Assembly: GCA_023424965.1 (NCBI GenBank)
Contig: JAFADI010000128.1
Coordinates: forward strand, 1-28,670
Direction: 5' to 3'
DNA from: Bacillota bacterium
Lineage (GTDB): Bacteria; Bacillota; Clostridia; Acetivibrionales; JAFADI01
DNA: 28,670 nt
The position numbers and the translations under genes were made by a program. Shown here piece after piece: positions 7,235-14,939 of this stretch; positions within the stretch are counted from its first letter, which is position 1, and each line of letters opens with the position of its first letter. The notes under the pieces were generated by a model, which saw only the letters and a list, made by a program, of their open reading frames with translations, had not been told where the DNA came from and made no database searches.

Positions 7235-8035
7235 ATGATGAGAGCATTGTGGACTGCGGGTTCAGGCATGATAGCGCAGCAATTGAATGTGGATGTGATA
7301 TCCAACAACCTGGCAAATGTCAATACAACAGGCTATAAGAAAGAGCGAGCGGAATTCAAGGACTTATTGTATGAGACCCTTGACAGGGCATACATGCTTG
7401 ACGGGCAGGGAAAGCCCGTGAACCTGCAAGCCGGCTATGGAACTTCCGTGGCGGCTACCGTAAGGAACTTCGGAATGGGCAATCTTGAAAAGACGGATAA
7501 CACGCTTGATATGGCCATCGACGGCGAAGCATTCTTTTCCGTGAGGGGACCTAGCGGGGATACGGTATATACAAGGGACGGAAGCTTCAAGCTGAGCATC
7601 ACCGAGGAGGGCAACAAGCTTACCACTTCCGATGGATATCCGGTGCTGGATGATACGGGCAGCGACATATTTCTTGACATCGATATTTCCAAGCTCAATG
7701 TGGCGCCCACCGGAGAGCTAAGCTACACGGACGAGCAGGGAGTCTCCGTACCTTTGGGCCAGACCATAGGGTTGTTCAAGTTCCCCAACAGGCAGGGCCT
7801 GGAAAGTATCGGGGGCAATTTCTATGTACCCAATTCAGCCACTGGTGAGGCCGTAGCCGATGCGGACATGGGAACGAGAAGCTCCATACGCCAGAACTTC
7901 CTGGAGTCTTCAAACGTACAGGTGGTTGAAGAGATGGTGAAGTTGATCGTGGCCCAGAGGGCGTATGAGATAAACTCAAAATCCATCCAGTCGGCCGACG
8001 AGATGCTGGGAATGGCCAACAACCTCAGGAGATAA
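7235..8035 (+). CDS. flgG: Flagellar basal-body rod protein FlgG type (FlhP)
   Basis: This is the distal rod protein and a paralogue of the preceding gene. The 266-residue product has the canonical SNNLANVNTTGYKKER motif at the N-terminus, a central segment GEAFFSVRGPSGDTVYTRDG typical of FlgG, and the C-terminal helix VVEEMVKLIVAQRAYEINSK. The start ATG at 7235 has GGAGGC at 7221-7226; an ATG three bases later is also possible. The gene follows flgF by 33 bp without a terminator, so the two should be co-transcribed, presumably from the SigD-like promoter upstream. Confidence 0.92.
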   Translation: MMRALWTAGSGMIAQQLNVDVISNNLANVNTTGYKKERAEFKDLLYETLDRAYMLDGQGKPVNLQAGYGTSVAATVRNFGMGNLEKTDNTLDMAIDGEAFFSVRGPSGDTVYTRDGSFKLSITEEGNKLTTSDGYPVLDDTGSDIFLDIDISKLNVAPTGELSYTDEQGVSVPLGQTIGLFKFPNRQGLESIGGNFYVPNSATGEAVADADMGTRSSIRQNFLESSNVQVVEEMVKLIVAQRAYEINSKSIQSADEMLGMANNLRR

Positions 8036-8044
8036 AAGAACTCA

Positions 8045-8073
8045 TTGACAATATACAATTGAAAGTTGATAAT
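8045..8073 (+). promoter_or_regulatory. Putative SigA promoter before flgJ-like gene
   Basis: TTGACA (8045-8050), a 17-nt spacer and GATAAT (8068-8073, five of six) form a near-consensus housekeeping promoter 33 nt before the next start. The surroundings are rich in TTGA/CAAT-type repeats, so part of the match may be compositional. Confidence 0.5.
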
Positions 8074-8106
8074 CAAGTATATAAGCGATAAACGGCGGAG
8101 AACTCG

Positions 8107-8499
8107 ATGGAAATCAGCGGGATAAACAACAAGCTTGTGGACAATTCCATAAAAGAGGCGAAAAGCAAAGTGGAGCAGGACGATTTTGAAAAACGCCTGC
8201 AAAGCGCAATGGATGCCAGGGATGAGAAAGAGCTTAAAAAGGCCTGTAAGGACTTTGAAGGCATCTTCCTTAAAATGATGTACAAGCAGATGAAAGCCAC
8301 CGTACCGCAATCGGATTTGCTGCCGTCGGATTCCGGAAAGGAAATCTTTGATTCCATGCTGGACGACAAACTGATGGAGGAAGCCTCCAGCGGTACGGGT
8401 GTGGGGCTTGGAGACATGCTGTACAAGCAGATGACCAGGCGTTTGAAGAACTCCTATCGCATAAATGACAAAGGGGAAAGCAATAGTGCCCAGGATTAA
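8107..8499 (+). CDS. flgJ: Rod-binding protein, single-domain FlgJ type
   Basis: The 130-residue product carries the rod-binding domain corresponding to the N-terminal half of enterobacterial FlgJ (about residues 35-120): KKACKDFEGIFLKMMYKQMK, then SGKEIFDSMLDDKLMEEAS and GVGLGDMLYKQM. It is thought to cap or scaffold the growing rod. It lacks the peptidoglycan hydrolase domain found in proteobacterial FlgJ, as is usual in Firmicutes. The ATG has GGCGGAG at 8094-8100. Its last 14 bases overlap the start of the next gene. Position directly after flgF and flgG supports the role. Confidence 0.88.
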   Translation: MEISGINNKLVDNSIKEAKSKVEQDDFEKRLQSAMDARDEKELKKACKDFEGIFLKMMYKQMKATVPQSDLLPSDSGKEIFDSMLDDKLMEEASSGTGVGLGDMLYKQMTRRLKNSYRINDKGESNSAQD

Positions 8500-9640
8500 A
8501 AATTCTTTGATTATCATCGTTTTGCTGCTAATGTCCTTCATATTTTTATATGCCGGACATTTTCTATTTAATGGGGAAAATGCCCCTCAAACCAGGGAGG
8601 AAAAAAGCGGCACAGCAGAACGGAAGGAAGCCGCGAAGCCGGCCGGCCCTCCCGTCATCTACAAACACAGTTCCATCAAGGTGAATGGTAACAAACAGGA
8701 AGTGAACCTTCTGGAAATCGATCCGGCAGGAGAGGGCATAGAGATCAAACCCATCCTTTCCTACAACAGCATTTTCGGCTTCGAGAAACTCAGTGTCATG
8801 GCGGAACGGGCGAAAGCCCATGCGGCCACAAACGCAGGATTTTTTTATGAGTATGGGCAGCCTGGAGGGATGGTGGCTATCGACGGGGAGATCATCACCA
8901 TGCCCACGGGAAAATACCCGGTTTTCATGGTGTCCGGGGGAAGAGCCAGCCTGGGGGAAATGAAACTGAAGCTGAAGCTGGCACACAACGGGGAAAATGT
9001 CACAGATGTGGACGACATCAATGCTTTTGCGCAGCCCGGGAAAGTCATTGCCTATACGCCCTACTTCGGAAGTGACAACAGGGCCAAAATTTCCAACGGT
9101 ACGCTGGCTGTCCGGGATAAATCCCTGACAGACTTCAAGGATTATCCGGGCAGCAGTGAAATACCCGGAGACGGGATGCTGGTGAGCTTTTTTAAGCCCT
9201 ACCCGGCTGCTGTGGGGAAGCTGCAGTTTAATAAAGGCGATAGTGTTGAGGTGATCGCTGAGCCGGCACTGCCGCCGGATTGCCAGGCTTATGAATGCGG
9301 CAGCTGGATTGTCAGGGATGGGCAGGTGGTGATCGGAGACAGGGACGAGTGGGTAGGCTTACTGACCAACAGGGATCCCAGAACAGCAATTGGGATTAAG
9401 GAAGACGGAAAGGTTCTGCTGATGACGGTTGACGGACGGCAGCCCGGGTACAGCGCAGGCCTTACGGCCAAGGAACTGGGCGAGCTGCTGCTGCAGTACG
9501 GTGCTAAAAATGCCGCAATGCTGGATGGGGGGGCGTCAACAGAAATGATCGTTGAAGGGAAGCTTGTAAACAGACCCTCTTTTAAAGGCCAGGAGAGGCT
9601 GATGGGCGGGGGGCTGCTGGTGATAAAGAAAGAAAAGTAG
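8486..9640 (+). CDS. Membrane-anchored phosphodiester glycosidase domain protein (NAGPA family)
   Basis: The 384-residue product has an N-terminal membrane anchor (about residues 5-24), a short charged linker and a phosphodiester glycosidase domain (PF09992) over most of the rest. Diagnostic segments are HAATNAGFFYEYGQPGGMVA, RDPRTAIGIKEDGKVLLMTV followed by DGRQPGYSAGLT, and NAAMLDGGASTEMIVEGK. Relatives hydrolyse GlcNAc-1-phosphodiester or act on wall glycopolymers outside the cell; the substrate here is unknown. The GTG at 8486 has AAAGGGGAAA at 8470-8479 and gives a normal anchor; an ATG at 8465 is also in frame. Overlap with flgJ by 14 bases implies translational coupling. It may modify the wall at rod sites, which is only inference. 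Confidence 0.87.
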   Translation: MPRIKNSLIIIVLLLMSFIFLYAGHFLFNGENAPQTREEKSGTAERKEAAKPAGPPVIYKHSSIKVNGNKQEVNLLEIDPAGEGIEIKPILSYNSIFGFEKLSVMAERAKAHAATNAGFFYEYGQPGGMVAIDGEIITMPTGKYPVFMVSGGRASLGEMKLKLKLAHNGENVTDVDDINAFAQPGKVIAYTPYFGSDNRAKISNGTLAVRDKSLTDFKDYPGSSEIPGDGMLVSFFKPYPAAVGKLQFNKGDSVEVIAEPALPPDCQAYECGSWIVRDGQVVIGDRDEWVGLLTNRDPRTAIGIKEDGKVLLMTVDGRQPGYSAGLTAKELGELLLQYGAKNAAMLDGGASTEMIVEGKLVNRPSFKGQERLMGGGLLVIKKEK

Positions 9641-9647
9641 GGTAGGA

Positions 9648-9676
9648 TTGACATTTGCGAGGGAATATAAGAAAAT
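9648..9676 (+). promoter_or_regulatory. Weak SigA-like promoter before fabZ
   Basis: A perfect TTGACA (9648-9653) is followed after 17 nt by GAAAAT (9671-9676, four of six). The spacer contains the repeated TTTGCGAGG. The -10 match is poor. Confidence 0.35.
9652..9662 (+). repeat. Intergenic 11-mer CATTTGCGAGG, copy 2
   Basis: An exact copy of the motif at 6331 and 12903, here inside the spacer of a promoter-like sequence and running on as GGGAATA. Confidence 0.5.
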
Positions 9677-9759
9677 AAATATTACCAGGTAATAAGAGAA
9701 ACTTAAAATATTACTTCCGGTTTTGTGCTGAAACTTTAATTTTTATAGGAGTGTGAAAA

Positions 9760-10200
9760 ATGCTGTCAAACGTTGAAATCAGAAAATTAATTCCTCACAG
9801 GTATCCCTTTTTATTGGTAGATAAAATTGTCGAGCTGGAGCCCGGAAAAAAAGCAGTTGGAATAAAGAATGTCACTGCAAACGAACCCTTCTTCCAGGGG
9901 CATTTTCCCGAATACCCCATCATGCCGGGCGTACTTATCGTAGAGGCCCTGGCCCAGACCGCGGGAATAGCCACGGCGGATCCGGCGGCCGGCGGGAACG
10001 GCAAGCTGGGGCTGTTTGCAAGCATCGATTCAATGAAGTTCAAGAATCCGGTGCTGCCTGGAGATACCCTGACGCTCGAAGCCGAAATCCTGATGAACCG
10101 GATGGGCGTGGTGAAAGCGAAGGTAAAAGCGACGGTGGACGGGCAGGTCGCTGCCGAAGGCGAGATCAAGTTTGCGATGGCTGACACCAGCAAGCTGTAG
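9760..10200 (+). CDS. fabZ: (3R)-hydroxyacyl-ACP dehydratase FabZ
   Basis: FabZ dehydrates beta-hydroxyacyl-ACP in each cycle of type II fatty acid elongation in the cytosol. The 146-residue product has the hot-dog-fold signature: LIPHRYPFLLVDKI at the N-terminus and FFQGHFPEYPIMPGVLIVEA with catalytic His48 and Glu62. Length is normal. The ATG has AGGAGTG at 9747-9753. The gene follows the rod genes, as fabZ (ywpB) follows flhP in B. subtilis. No other fatty acid genes are in the window, and I see no clear FapR site upstream. It ends in a terminator shared with convergent murC. Confidence 0.97.
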   Translation: MLSNVEIRKLIPHRYPFLLVDKIVELEPGKKAVGIKNVTANEPFFQGHFPEYPIMPGVLIVEALAQTAGIATADPAAGGNGKLGLFASIDSMKFKNPVLPGDTLTLEAEILMNRMGVVKAKVKATVDGQVAAEGEIKFAMADTSKL

Positions 10201-10228
10201 GAATTGTAAACCGGATTTCATAAAAACC

Positions 10229-10256
10229 AAAGGCGCCTGCTTAAGCAAGCGCCTTT
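10229..10256. terminator. Bidirectional terminator between fabZ and murC
   Basis: A near-perfect palindrome (AAGGCGCCTGCTT against AAGCAAGCGCCTT, one mismatch) has T residues on both outer sides. It includes the last codons and stop of murC, which ends at 10241. Confidence 0.85.
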
Positions 10257-11647
10257 TCTTTCCGATTGAGAAACATTTCCCCCACCCTGTAAATGTCGCC
10301 GGCACCCATGGTGAGCACCAGGTCTCCGGGAAGAGAATTTTTCACAAGATGATCCACAATGGATTCAAAATTTCTGAGATAGATTGCTTCCTGTCCCAAA
10401 CCATTAATTTTTTCCGCCAGCATGCCGGAGTGAATATCTCCCGTATCCGCCTCCCTTGCGGCGTAAATATCCGCCAGCAATACGACGTCCGCATCGGTAA
10501 AGGCTGCCGCAAATTCATCCAGCAAAGCCCTGGTCCGGGTGTAGGTATGAGGTTGAAAGACACACCATATGCGGTTGTGGCTTGAATTTCTGGCGGCCTT
10601 CAACGTGGCCTTGACTTCGGAGGGATGGTGGGCATAATCATCTACGACCCGGATGCCCTCTACGATTCCCTTCTGTTCAAACCGCCTGTGGGTTCCGAAA
10701 AACTCCGAAAGCCCAAGTTTTATTGCATCCGCACTGCAGCCGATGGTATGACAGGCGGCGATGGCTGCAAGGGCATTGTTGACATTGTGGATTCCCGGGA
10801 CATTCAGCTTGATTTCCGCAAAGAACTCATTTCTGCAAAAAACATTAAAAGCTCCGCAGCCGGAAGCATCAAAGCGGATATCCCTCGCCGTCCATAGTGC
10901 TTCGGAAGACTTGAGGCCGTAAGTAATTTTGTTGCAGGACAGTTTATTTATAAGTTCCAACGTGTTTTTGTCGTCTGCACACCCCACCACGTACCCGTTT
11001 TCCGGCACAAGGGAGAGGAATTTGTGAAAGGCATCCTTAATGTGTTCGATATCCCTGAAATAATCCAGGTGGTCCGCATCGATATTCAGAACCACGGCAA
11101 GATAGGGATGGAATTTGAGAAAGCTTTCTACATATTCACAGGCTTCGGTGATGAAATAATTTTTTCCGCCTATTTTCGTACTGCCGCCGATGGCGTCCAG
11201 CTCTCCGCCGATATGTACCGTGGGGTCCAGGCCGGAATTGAGCAGGATCATGGTGATCATGGAAGTGGTGGTCGTTTTACCGTGAGTGCCTGAGACTGCT
11301 ATACTCTGAGGATATCTTTTCATTATCAGGCCCAGCAGCGTTGCCCTGTCGATGACGGGAATATTCAATTCCCGGGCATAGGCGAGTTCGGGATTGCTTT
11401 CCCTCACCGCCGCCGTGTAAACTACAAGGTCGGGATTCTGAATATTTTCCTTGCTGTGGTATGTATTTATTTTTATGCCCATCTTTTCAAGCTTCTCCGT
11501 CACACCGGATGCCTTAATGTCCGAACCGGAAATTTTATAGCCAAGGTTCAGAAGGATTTCCGCCAGCCCGCTCATGCTTATGCCGCCGATGCCTATAAAG
11601 TGTATATGTTTGATGTTGGGTGAATCCAATAGATTTATTTCCTGCAT
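10241..11647 (-). CDS. murC: UDP-N-acetylmuramate--L-alanine ligase (MurC)
   Basis: MurC adds L-alanine to UDP-MurNAc with ATP, the first amino acid step of the peptidoglycan stem peptide. The 468-residue product, slightly long for the family, has the N-terminal nucleotide motif FIGIGGISMSGLAEILL (about 17-33), the ATP P-loop GTHGKTTTT (120-128), the central NIDADHLDYF segment, and the C-terminal domain with RIWCVFQPHTYTRTRALLDE and GAGDIYRVGE. The ATG start has AAAGGGA upstream on the minus strand (about 11658-11664). It lies alone between the two blocks and on the opposite strand, with its own promoter. A minus-strand gene here is unusual, as all other long genes in the window are on the plus strand. 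Confidence 0.97.
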   Translation of the reverse strand: MQEINLLDSPNIKHIHFIGIGGISMSGLAEILLNLGYKISGSDIKASGVTEKLEKMGIKINTYHSKENIQNPDLVVYTAAVRESNPELAYARELNIPVIDRATLLGLIMKRYPQSIAVSGTHGKTTTTSMITMILLNSGLDPTVHIGGELDAIGGSTKIGGKNYFITEACEYVESFLKFHPYLAVVLNIDADHLDYFRDIEHIKDAFHKFLSLVPENGYVVGCADDKNTLELINKLSCNKITYGLKSSEALWTARDIRFDASGCGAFNVFCRNEFFAEIKLNVPGIHNVNNALAAIAACHTIGCSADAIKLGLSEFFGTHRRFEQKGIVEGIRVVDDYAHHPSEVKATLKAARNSSHNRIWCVFQPHTYTRTRALLDEFAAAFTDADVVLLADIYAAREADTGDIHSGMLAEKINGLGQEAIYLRNFESIVDHLVKNSLPGDLVLTMGAGDIYRVGEMFLNRKEKALA

Positions 11648-11745
11648 TAACAGTCATCCCTTTCAATATGCGTAAGGCGTATAAAGTGATATGGCCCTAT
11701 AACAACAGTATTGCCAGATATTTGATAAAACCTTCATATTTTTAA

Positions 11746-11774
11746 ATAATACATCATTTTATTGAAAATGTAAA
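11746..11774 (-). promoter_or_regulatory. SigA promoter for murC
   Basis: Read on the minus strand, TTTACA (11774-11769), a 17-nt spacer and TATTAT (11751-11746) form a promoter with five of six matches in each element. It lies about 100 nt before the murC start. Confidence 0.65.
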
Positions 11775-11965
11775 AGTAAAAATAATACTCGGATTTTTAG
11801 CAAGAGTATAGACATTTTTAGTGCAGTTTCATACCAGATATATTATATGAATATCGCCCTGAAATATTGACAGATTCCTCTTCAACCGCCGTAATGCGTT
11901 AATAGGGCCCTCTTTGCCGTCAATACGCTATTGATTTTACCTGCGTACTATCAAATTTAATATAA

Positions 11966-11979
11966 TCCGAATAATCGGA
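11966..11979. promoter_or_regulatory. PurBox-like palindrome before purR
   Basis: TCCGAATAATCGGA is an inverted repeat of TCCGA with an ATAA centre. The left arm in context, TAATCCGAATAAT, matches 11 of 13 positions of the B. subtilis PurBox AWWWCCGAACWWT. It lies 10 bp before the -35 element of the purR promoter, fitting autoregulation by PurR. The rest of the divergent interval 11648-12056 is AT-rich and shows only the two promoters. Confidence 0.5.
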
Positions 11980-11989
11980 CAAAAAAATG

Positions 11990-12018
11990 TTAAAATATTC
12001 GATATTCTATAGTATAAT
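11990..12018 (+). promoter_or_regulatory. SigA promoter for purR
   Basis: TTAAAA (11990-11995, four of six), a 17-nt spacer and a perfect TATAAT (12013-12018). The transcript would start about 50 nt before the purR start codon. Confidence 0.65.
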
Positions 12019-12077
12019 GAATAGATAACAAGCTCTATCAAGAGACGTCAAATATTTTGAAAACAGAGGTGCTGAAA

Positions 12078-12896
12078 GTGGACAAACTTCAGAGGAACGA
12101 ACGTATAGCCGTACTGCTAAAGATGTTGTCTGACCTTCCGGGAAAAATTTTTACTCTGGGCAACTTCACTGAAATGTTCGGCTCTGCCAAATCAACCATA
12201 AGTGAAGACATCGATATTGTCCAGAACCTCTTGAATAAATTCGATATGGGAACCATCGAAACCATACCCGGAGCTTCGGGAGGCGTGAGATTCATCCCGT
12301 CCATGGGAGAAAGCATGGTCCGCCAGGTTCTGGAATCCCTTTGCGAGGAACTGGCAAAGAAGGAACGGATACTGCCGGGTGAGTATCTGTATATGCTGGA
12401 TATCATATACAACCCCATAAAAATATCGGAAATCGGGCGTATTTTTGCAGCACATTTCTACCCCAAGGGTGTGGACTATGTGATAACCGTTGAAACAAAA
12501 GGTATTCCGCTAGCTTTCATCACGGCAAAATACCTGAACGTGCCCTTGATTATTGCCAGGCATTACAGTGAAGCGACGGATGGCCCTTCGGTCAATATAA
12601 ATTATGTTTCCGGCTCTTCAAAAAAGATTCAGACCATGGTGCTTTCACTAAAGGCTTTAAAACGGGGTTCCAGAATACTTTTTATCGACGATTTCATGAA
12701 GGCCGGAGGTACGGCCAAGGGAATTGCAGATCTGGCGAAGGAATTCGAGTGTGAGGTTGCCGGGATCGGCGTGCTGATTGAAACGGCGCTGCCGGGGAAA
12801 AAGCTGGTGGACAATTATTTTTCACTGCTTACGCTGCATAAGGTAAATGAAGAAGATGGAATCGTAGATATCAGGCCCAGCCTTGCAAATCAGTAA
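12078..12896 (+). CDS. purR: Purine operon repressor PurR (Gram-positive type)
   Basis: PurR binds PurBoxes upstream of purine genes and is released by PRPP. The 273-residue product has an N-terminal winged-helix domain (FTEMFGSAKSTISEDIDIVQ) and a phosphoribosyltransferase-like domain with the PRPP loop ILFIDDFMKAGGTAKG at about residues 199-214. It is a repressor, not an enzyme, and is unrelated to LacI-type PurR of enterobacteria. The GTG at 12078 has AGAGGT at 12065-12070; an upstream TTG at 12057 in the same frame has no such site. It heads the same gene group as in B. subtilis, without yabJ. A PurBox-like palindrome before its promoter suggests autoregulation. Confidence 0.95.
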   Translation: MDKLQRNERIAVLLKMLSDLPGKIFTLGNFTEMFGSAKSTISEDIDIVQNLLNKFDMGTIETIPGASGGVRFIPSMGESMVRQVLESLCEELAKKERILPGEYLYMLDIIYNPIKISEIGRIFAAHFYPKGVDYVITVETKGIPLAFITAKYLNVPLIIARHYSEATDGPSVNINYVSGSSKKIQTMVLSLKALKRGSRILFIDDFMKAGGTAKGIADLAKEFECEVAGIGVLIETALPGKKLVDNYFSLLTLHKVNEEDGIVDIRPSLANQ

Positions 12897-12902
12897 ATTA
12901 CT

Positions 12903-12913
12903 CATTTGCGAGG
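12903..12913 (+). repeat. Intergenic 11-mer CATTTGCGAGG, copy 3
   Basis: This exact third copy of the motif lies 7 bp after the purR stop codon. No TTGACA is next to this copy. Confidence 0.5.
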
Positions 12914-13006
12914 CTTTTGCATATTATTTTGGAAAAATGAAAAACCTATAAACAGGCATGGATCATAAATTTTTTATGAATTACTTTTAGAAATTGGCCC
13001 CTTTAA

Positions 13007-13033
13007 GAAGGAAAAAACGAATTTATAGCGAAT
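13007..13033 (+). promoter_or_regulatory. SigH promoter before spoVG
   Basis: GAAGGAAAA (13007-13015), an 11-nt spacer and AGCGAAT (13027-13033) match the SigH pattern RnAGGAWWW-N11/12-RnnGAAT at every defined position. spoVG is a classic SigH-dependent gene in B. subtilis. The start codon is 39 nt downstream. Confidence 0.65.
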
Positions 13034-13072
13034 ATACTAATATACATAAAATAACGGAAGGTGGTAACATCA

Positions 13073-13336
13073 ATGGAAATCACAGACGTTCGCATAAGGA
13101 AGATTGAAGCTGAGGGTAAGATGAAGGCTGTTGTATCTGTTACTTTCGATAACGAATTTGTGGTTCATGATATTAAAATCATTGAGAGCCAGAACGGTTT
13201 GTTTATTGCTATGCCCAGCAGAAAAACACCTGACGGCGAATTCAGAGATATAGCTCATCCCATTAATGCCACAACAAGGGAAAAGATCCAGACGGTTATA
13301 CTCGAAAAATATGAATCCACCGCTTCGGGAGAATAA
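13073..13336 (+). CDS. spoVG: Regulatory protein SpoVG
   Basis: SpoVG is a small nucleic-acid-binding regulator linked to septation, cortex formation and virulence-type gene control in Firmicutes. The 87-residue product shows the conserved segments EITDVRIRKIEAEGKMKAVV, FDNEFVVHDIKIIES, NGLFIAMPSRKTPDGEFRDI and AHPINATTREKIQ. The ATG at 13073 has GGAAGGTGGT just upstream (about 13056-13065), and the product starts as other SpoVG proteins do; an in-frame GTG at 13061 lies inside that site. A SigH-type promoter precedes it and a terminator follows, so it is probably a single-gene transcript early in sporulation. Confidence 0.97.
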   Translation: MEITDVRIRKIEAEGKMKAVVSVTFDNEFVVHDIKIIESQNGLFIAMPSRKTPDGEFRDIAHPINATTREKIQTVILEKYESTASGE

Positions 13337-13352
13337 ATTACCAAATGATAAC

Positions 13353-13384
13353 AAAGACACTTATTTATAAGTGTCTTTATTAAT
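13353..13384 (+). terminator. Terminator after spoVG
   Basis: AAAGACACTTA pairs perfectly with TAAGTGTCTTT around a 4-nt loop; the T tract is interrupted. Confidence 0.75.
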
Positions 13385-13433
13385 AAGCAAAGGGTATAAT
13401 TCAAAATTTCCATAAAGCAAACAAGCGAATTTC

Positions 13434-13481
13434 ATCGATAACTACTTTAATTTATTTCAAAGTTTGTTATCGATTTTTTTG
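13434..13481 (+). terminator. Second terminator-like hairpin before glmU (possible attenuator)
   Basis: ATCGATAAC (13434-13442) pairs with GTTATCGAT (13466-13474). An inner stem ACTTT/AAAGT is also possible, and a run of T residues follows. It lies about 80 nt before the glmU start and 50 nt after the spoVG terminator. Confidence 0.65.
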
Positions 13482-13495
13482 TTCGGGAAAAACGG

Positions 13496-13524
13496 TTGAA
13501 AATTTCATTAAAAAGTGAGAGAAT
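13496..13524 (+). promoter_or_regulatory. Weak SigA-like promoter for glmU
   Basis: TTGAAA (five of six), a 17-nt spacer and GAGAAT (four of six). It is the only reasonable candidate between the second hairpin and glmU. Confidence 0.35.
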
Positions 13525-13559
13525 ATTAGCTGGTATCAGGTTTTAAGGAGGAACAGCAA

Positions 13560-14939
13560 ATGAAGCACCTTATGGCCATTATTCTGGCAGCAGGTGAAGG
13601 AAAAAGGATGAAGTCAAAAAACTCCAAGGTTATCCACAAAGCTTGTGGGAGACCGGTCATTGAATGGGTTTATAAAGCAGTTGAGGATTCGGGTATCAGT
13701 GAGACGGTTCTGGTAGTAGGCCATAGAGCAGATCAGGTCAAAGAGTGTATGGGTGACAGGGTTAAATATACTACCCAGGAAAAGCAGCTTGGAACGGGCC
13801 ATGCAGTGATGCAGGCGGAAAAGTATCTCAAAGACAAGGAAGGAATCGTTGTCGTACTTTGTGGAGACACTCCACTGATTACGGCGGATACGATAACGGA
13901 AGTAATCAAGTACCATAAGAACAGTATGAATTCGGCTACCGTGATAACAGCGCTCCTTGATGATCCGGCGGGATACGGAAGAATTGTCAGGGACCGGCAT
14001 GATAATGTTGTGAAGATTGTTGAACACCGTGACGCAAATGATGAGGAAAAAGCCATTCAAGAAATCAATTCCGGTATGTACTGTTTTACAATTGGTGATC
14101 TCTTACATTCCCTTAAAGAACTAAATAATAATAACAGCCAGGGAGAATACTATCTGACAGATACTCTTGAAATTCTTATCAAGAGCGGGCGCAAGGTGGG
14201 AGCTTTTATTGCAATGGATCCGGAAGAAATTCTGGGCATAAACGACAGGATCCAGCTTGCGAAGGCCGAAAGGATTTTGAGGGACAGGAGCATTGAAAGC
14301 CTGATGCTTGCGGGAGCCACCTTTATCGATCCTTCCGGTACCTATGTGGACGCAGAGGTCAAAATCGGAATGGACAGCATCATTTATCCCGGTACCAGCC
14401 TGGAAGGGAAAACTGTCATCGGGGAAAACTGCATGATCGGCCCCAACACCAGGATTGTTTCATCAGAAATCGGTGACGGCGTGGAGATAATGAACTCCGT
14501 AGTTGTTGAGAGCTCCGTAGGTGATGAAACCAAGATCGGGCCTTTCGCCTATATAAGGCCGGGAAGCAGGCTTGGCAAAAATGTGAAAATCGGTGATTTT
14601 GTAGAAGTTAAAAAATCCGTCATCGGCGATAAAACGAAAATACCCCATCTTTCCTATGTGGGAGATGCTGAAATCGGAAAAAATGTTAATCTTGGCTGCG
14701 GAGTGGTAGTAGTTAATTACGATGGGAAAAAGAAGAATAAAACCGTCGTGGGGGACAACGCCTTTGTCGGCTGCAATTCAAACCTGGTCTCTCCGGTTGT
14801 CGTAGGGGAAAATTCATATGTCGCGGCCGGGTCCACCATCACGGAAGAGGTTCCGGAATTTTCCCTGGCCATCGCGAGGAGCAAGCAGGTGAACAAGGAA
14901 AATTGGGTTAATAAGAAGGGTATGCAGCGCAATAAGTAA
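13560..14939 (+). CDS. glmU: Bifunctional GlmU (GlcN-1-P acetyltransferase / GlcNAc-1-P uridyltransferase)
   Basis: GlmU makes UDP-GlcNAc for peptidoglycan and teichoic polymers: the C-terminal half acetylates glucosamine-1-phosphate and the N-terminal half adds UMP. The 459-residue product has the nucleotidyltransferase signature LAAGEGKRMKSK (9-20), then GTGHAVMQAE and LCGDTPLI, and from about residue 255 a left-handed beta-helix of hexapeptide repeats (IGENCMIGPNTRI and similar). It includes the acetyltransferase motif IPHLSYVGDAEIG and NYDGKKK. The ATG has AAGGAGGA at 13545-13552. It corresponds to gcaD in the B. subtilis purR-to-yabR region and supplies the substrate for MurA encoded in the left block. 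Confidence 0.97.
   Translation: MKHLMAIILAAGEGKRMKSKNSKVIHKACGRPVIEWVYKAVEDSGISETVLVVGHRADQVKECMGDRVKYTTQEKQLGTGHAVMQAEKYLKDKEGIVVVLCGDTPLITADTITEVIKYHKNSMNSATVITALLDDPAGYGRIVRDRHDNVVKIVEHRDANDEEKAIQEINSGMYCFTIGDLLHSLKELNNNNSQGEYYLTDTLEILIKSGRKVGAFIAMDPEEILGINDRIQLAKAERILRDRSIESLMLAGATFIDPSGTYVDAEVKIGMDSIIYPGTSLEGKTVIGENCMIGPNTRIVSSEIGDGVEIMNSVVVESSVGDETKIGPFAYIRPGSRLGKNVKIGDFVEVKKSVIGDKTKIPHLSYVGDAEIGKNVNLGCGVVVVNYDGKKKNKTVVGDNAFVGCNSNLVSPVVVGENSYVAAGSTITEEVPEFSLAIARSKQVNKENWVNKKGMQRNK

Noticed and set aside
10172..10585. Plus-strand open frame of 137 codons over the end of murC
   Set aside because: It is a shadow of murC, which has all catalytic motifs on the opposite strand.
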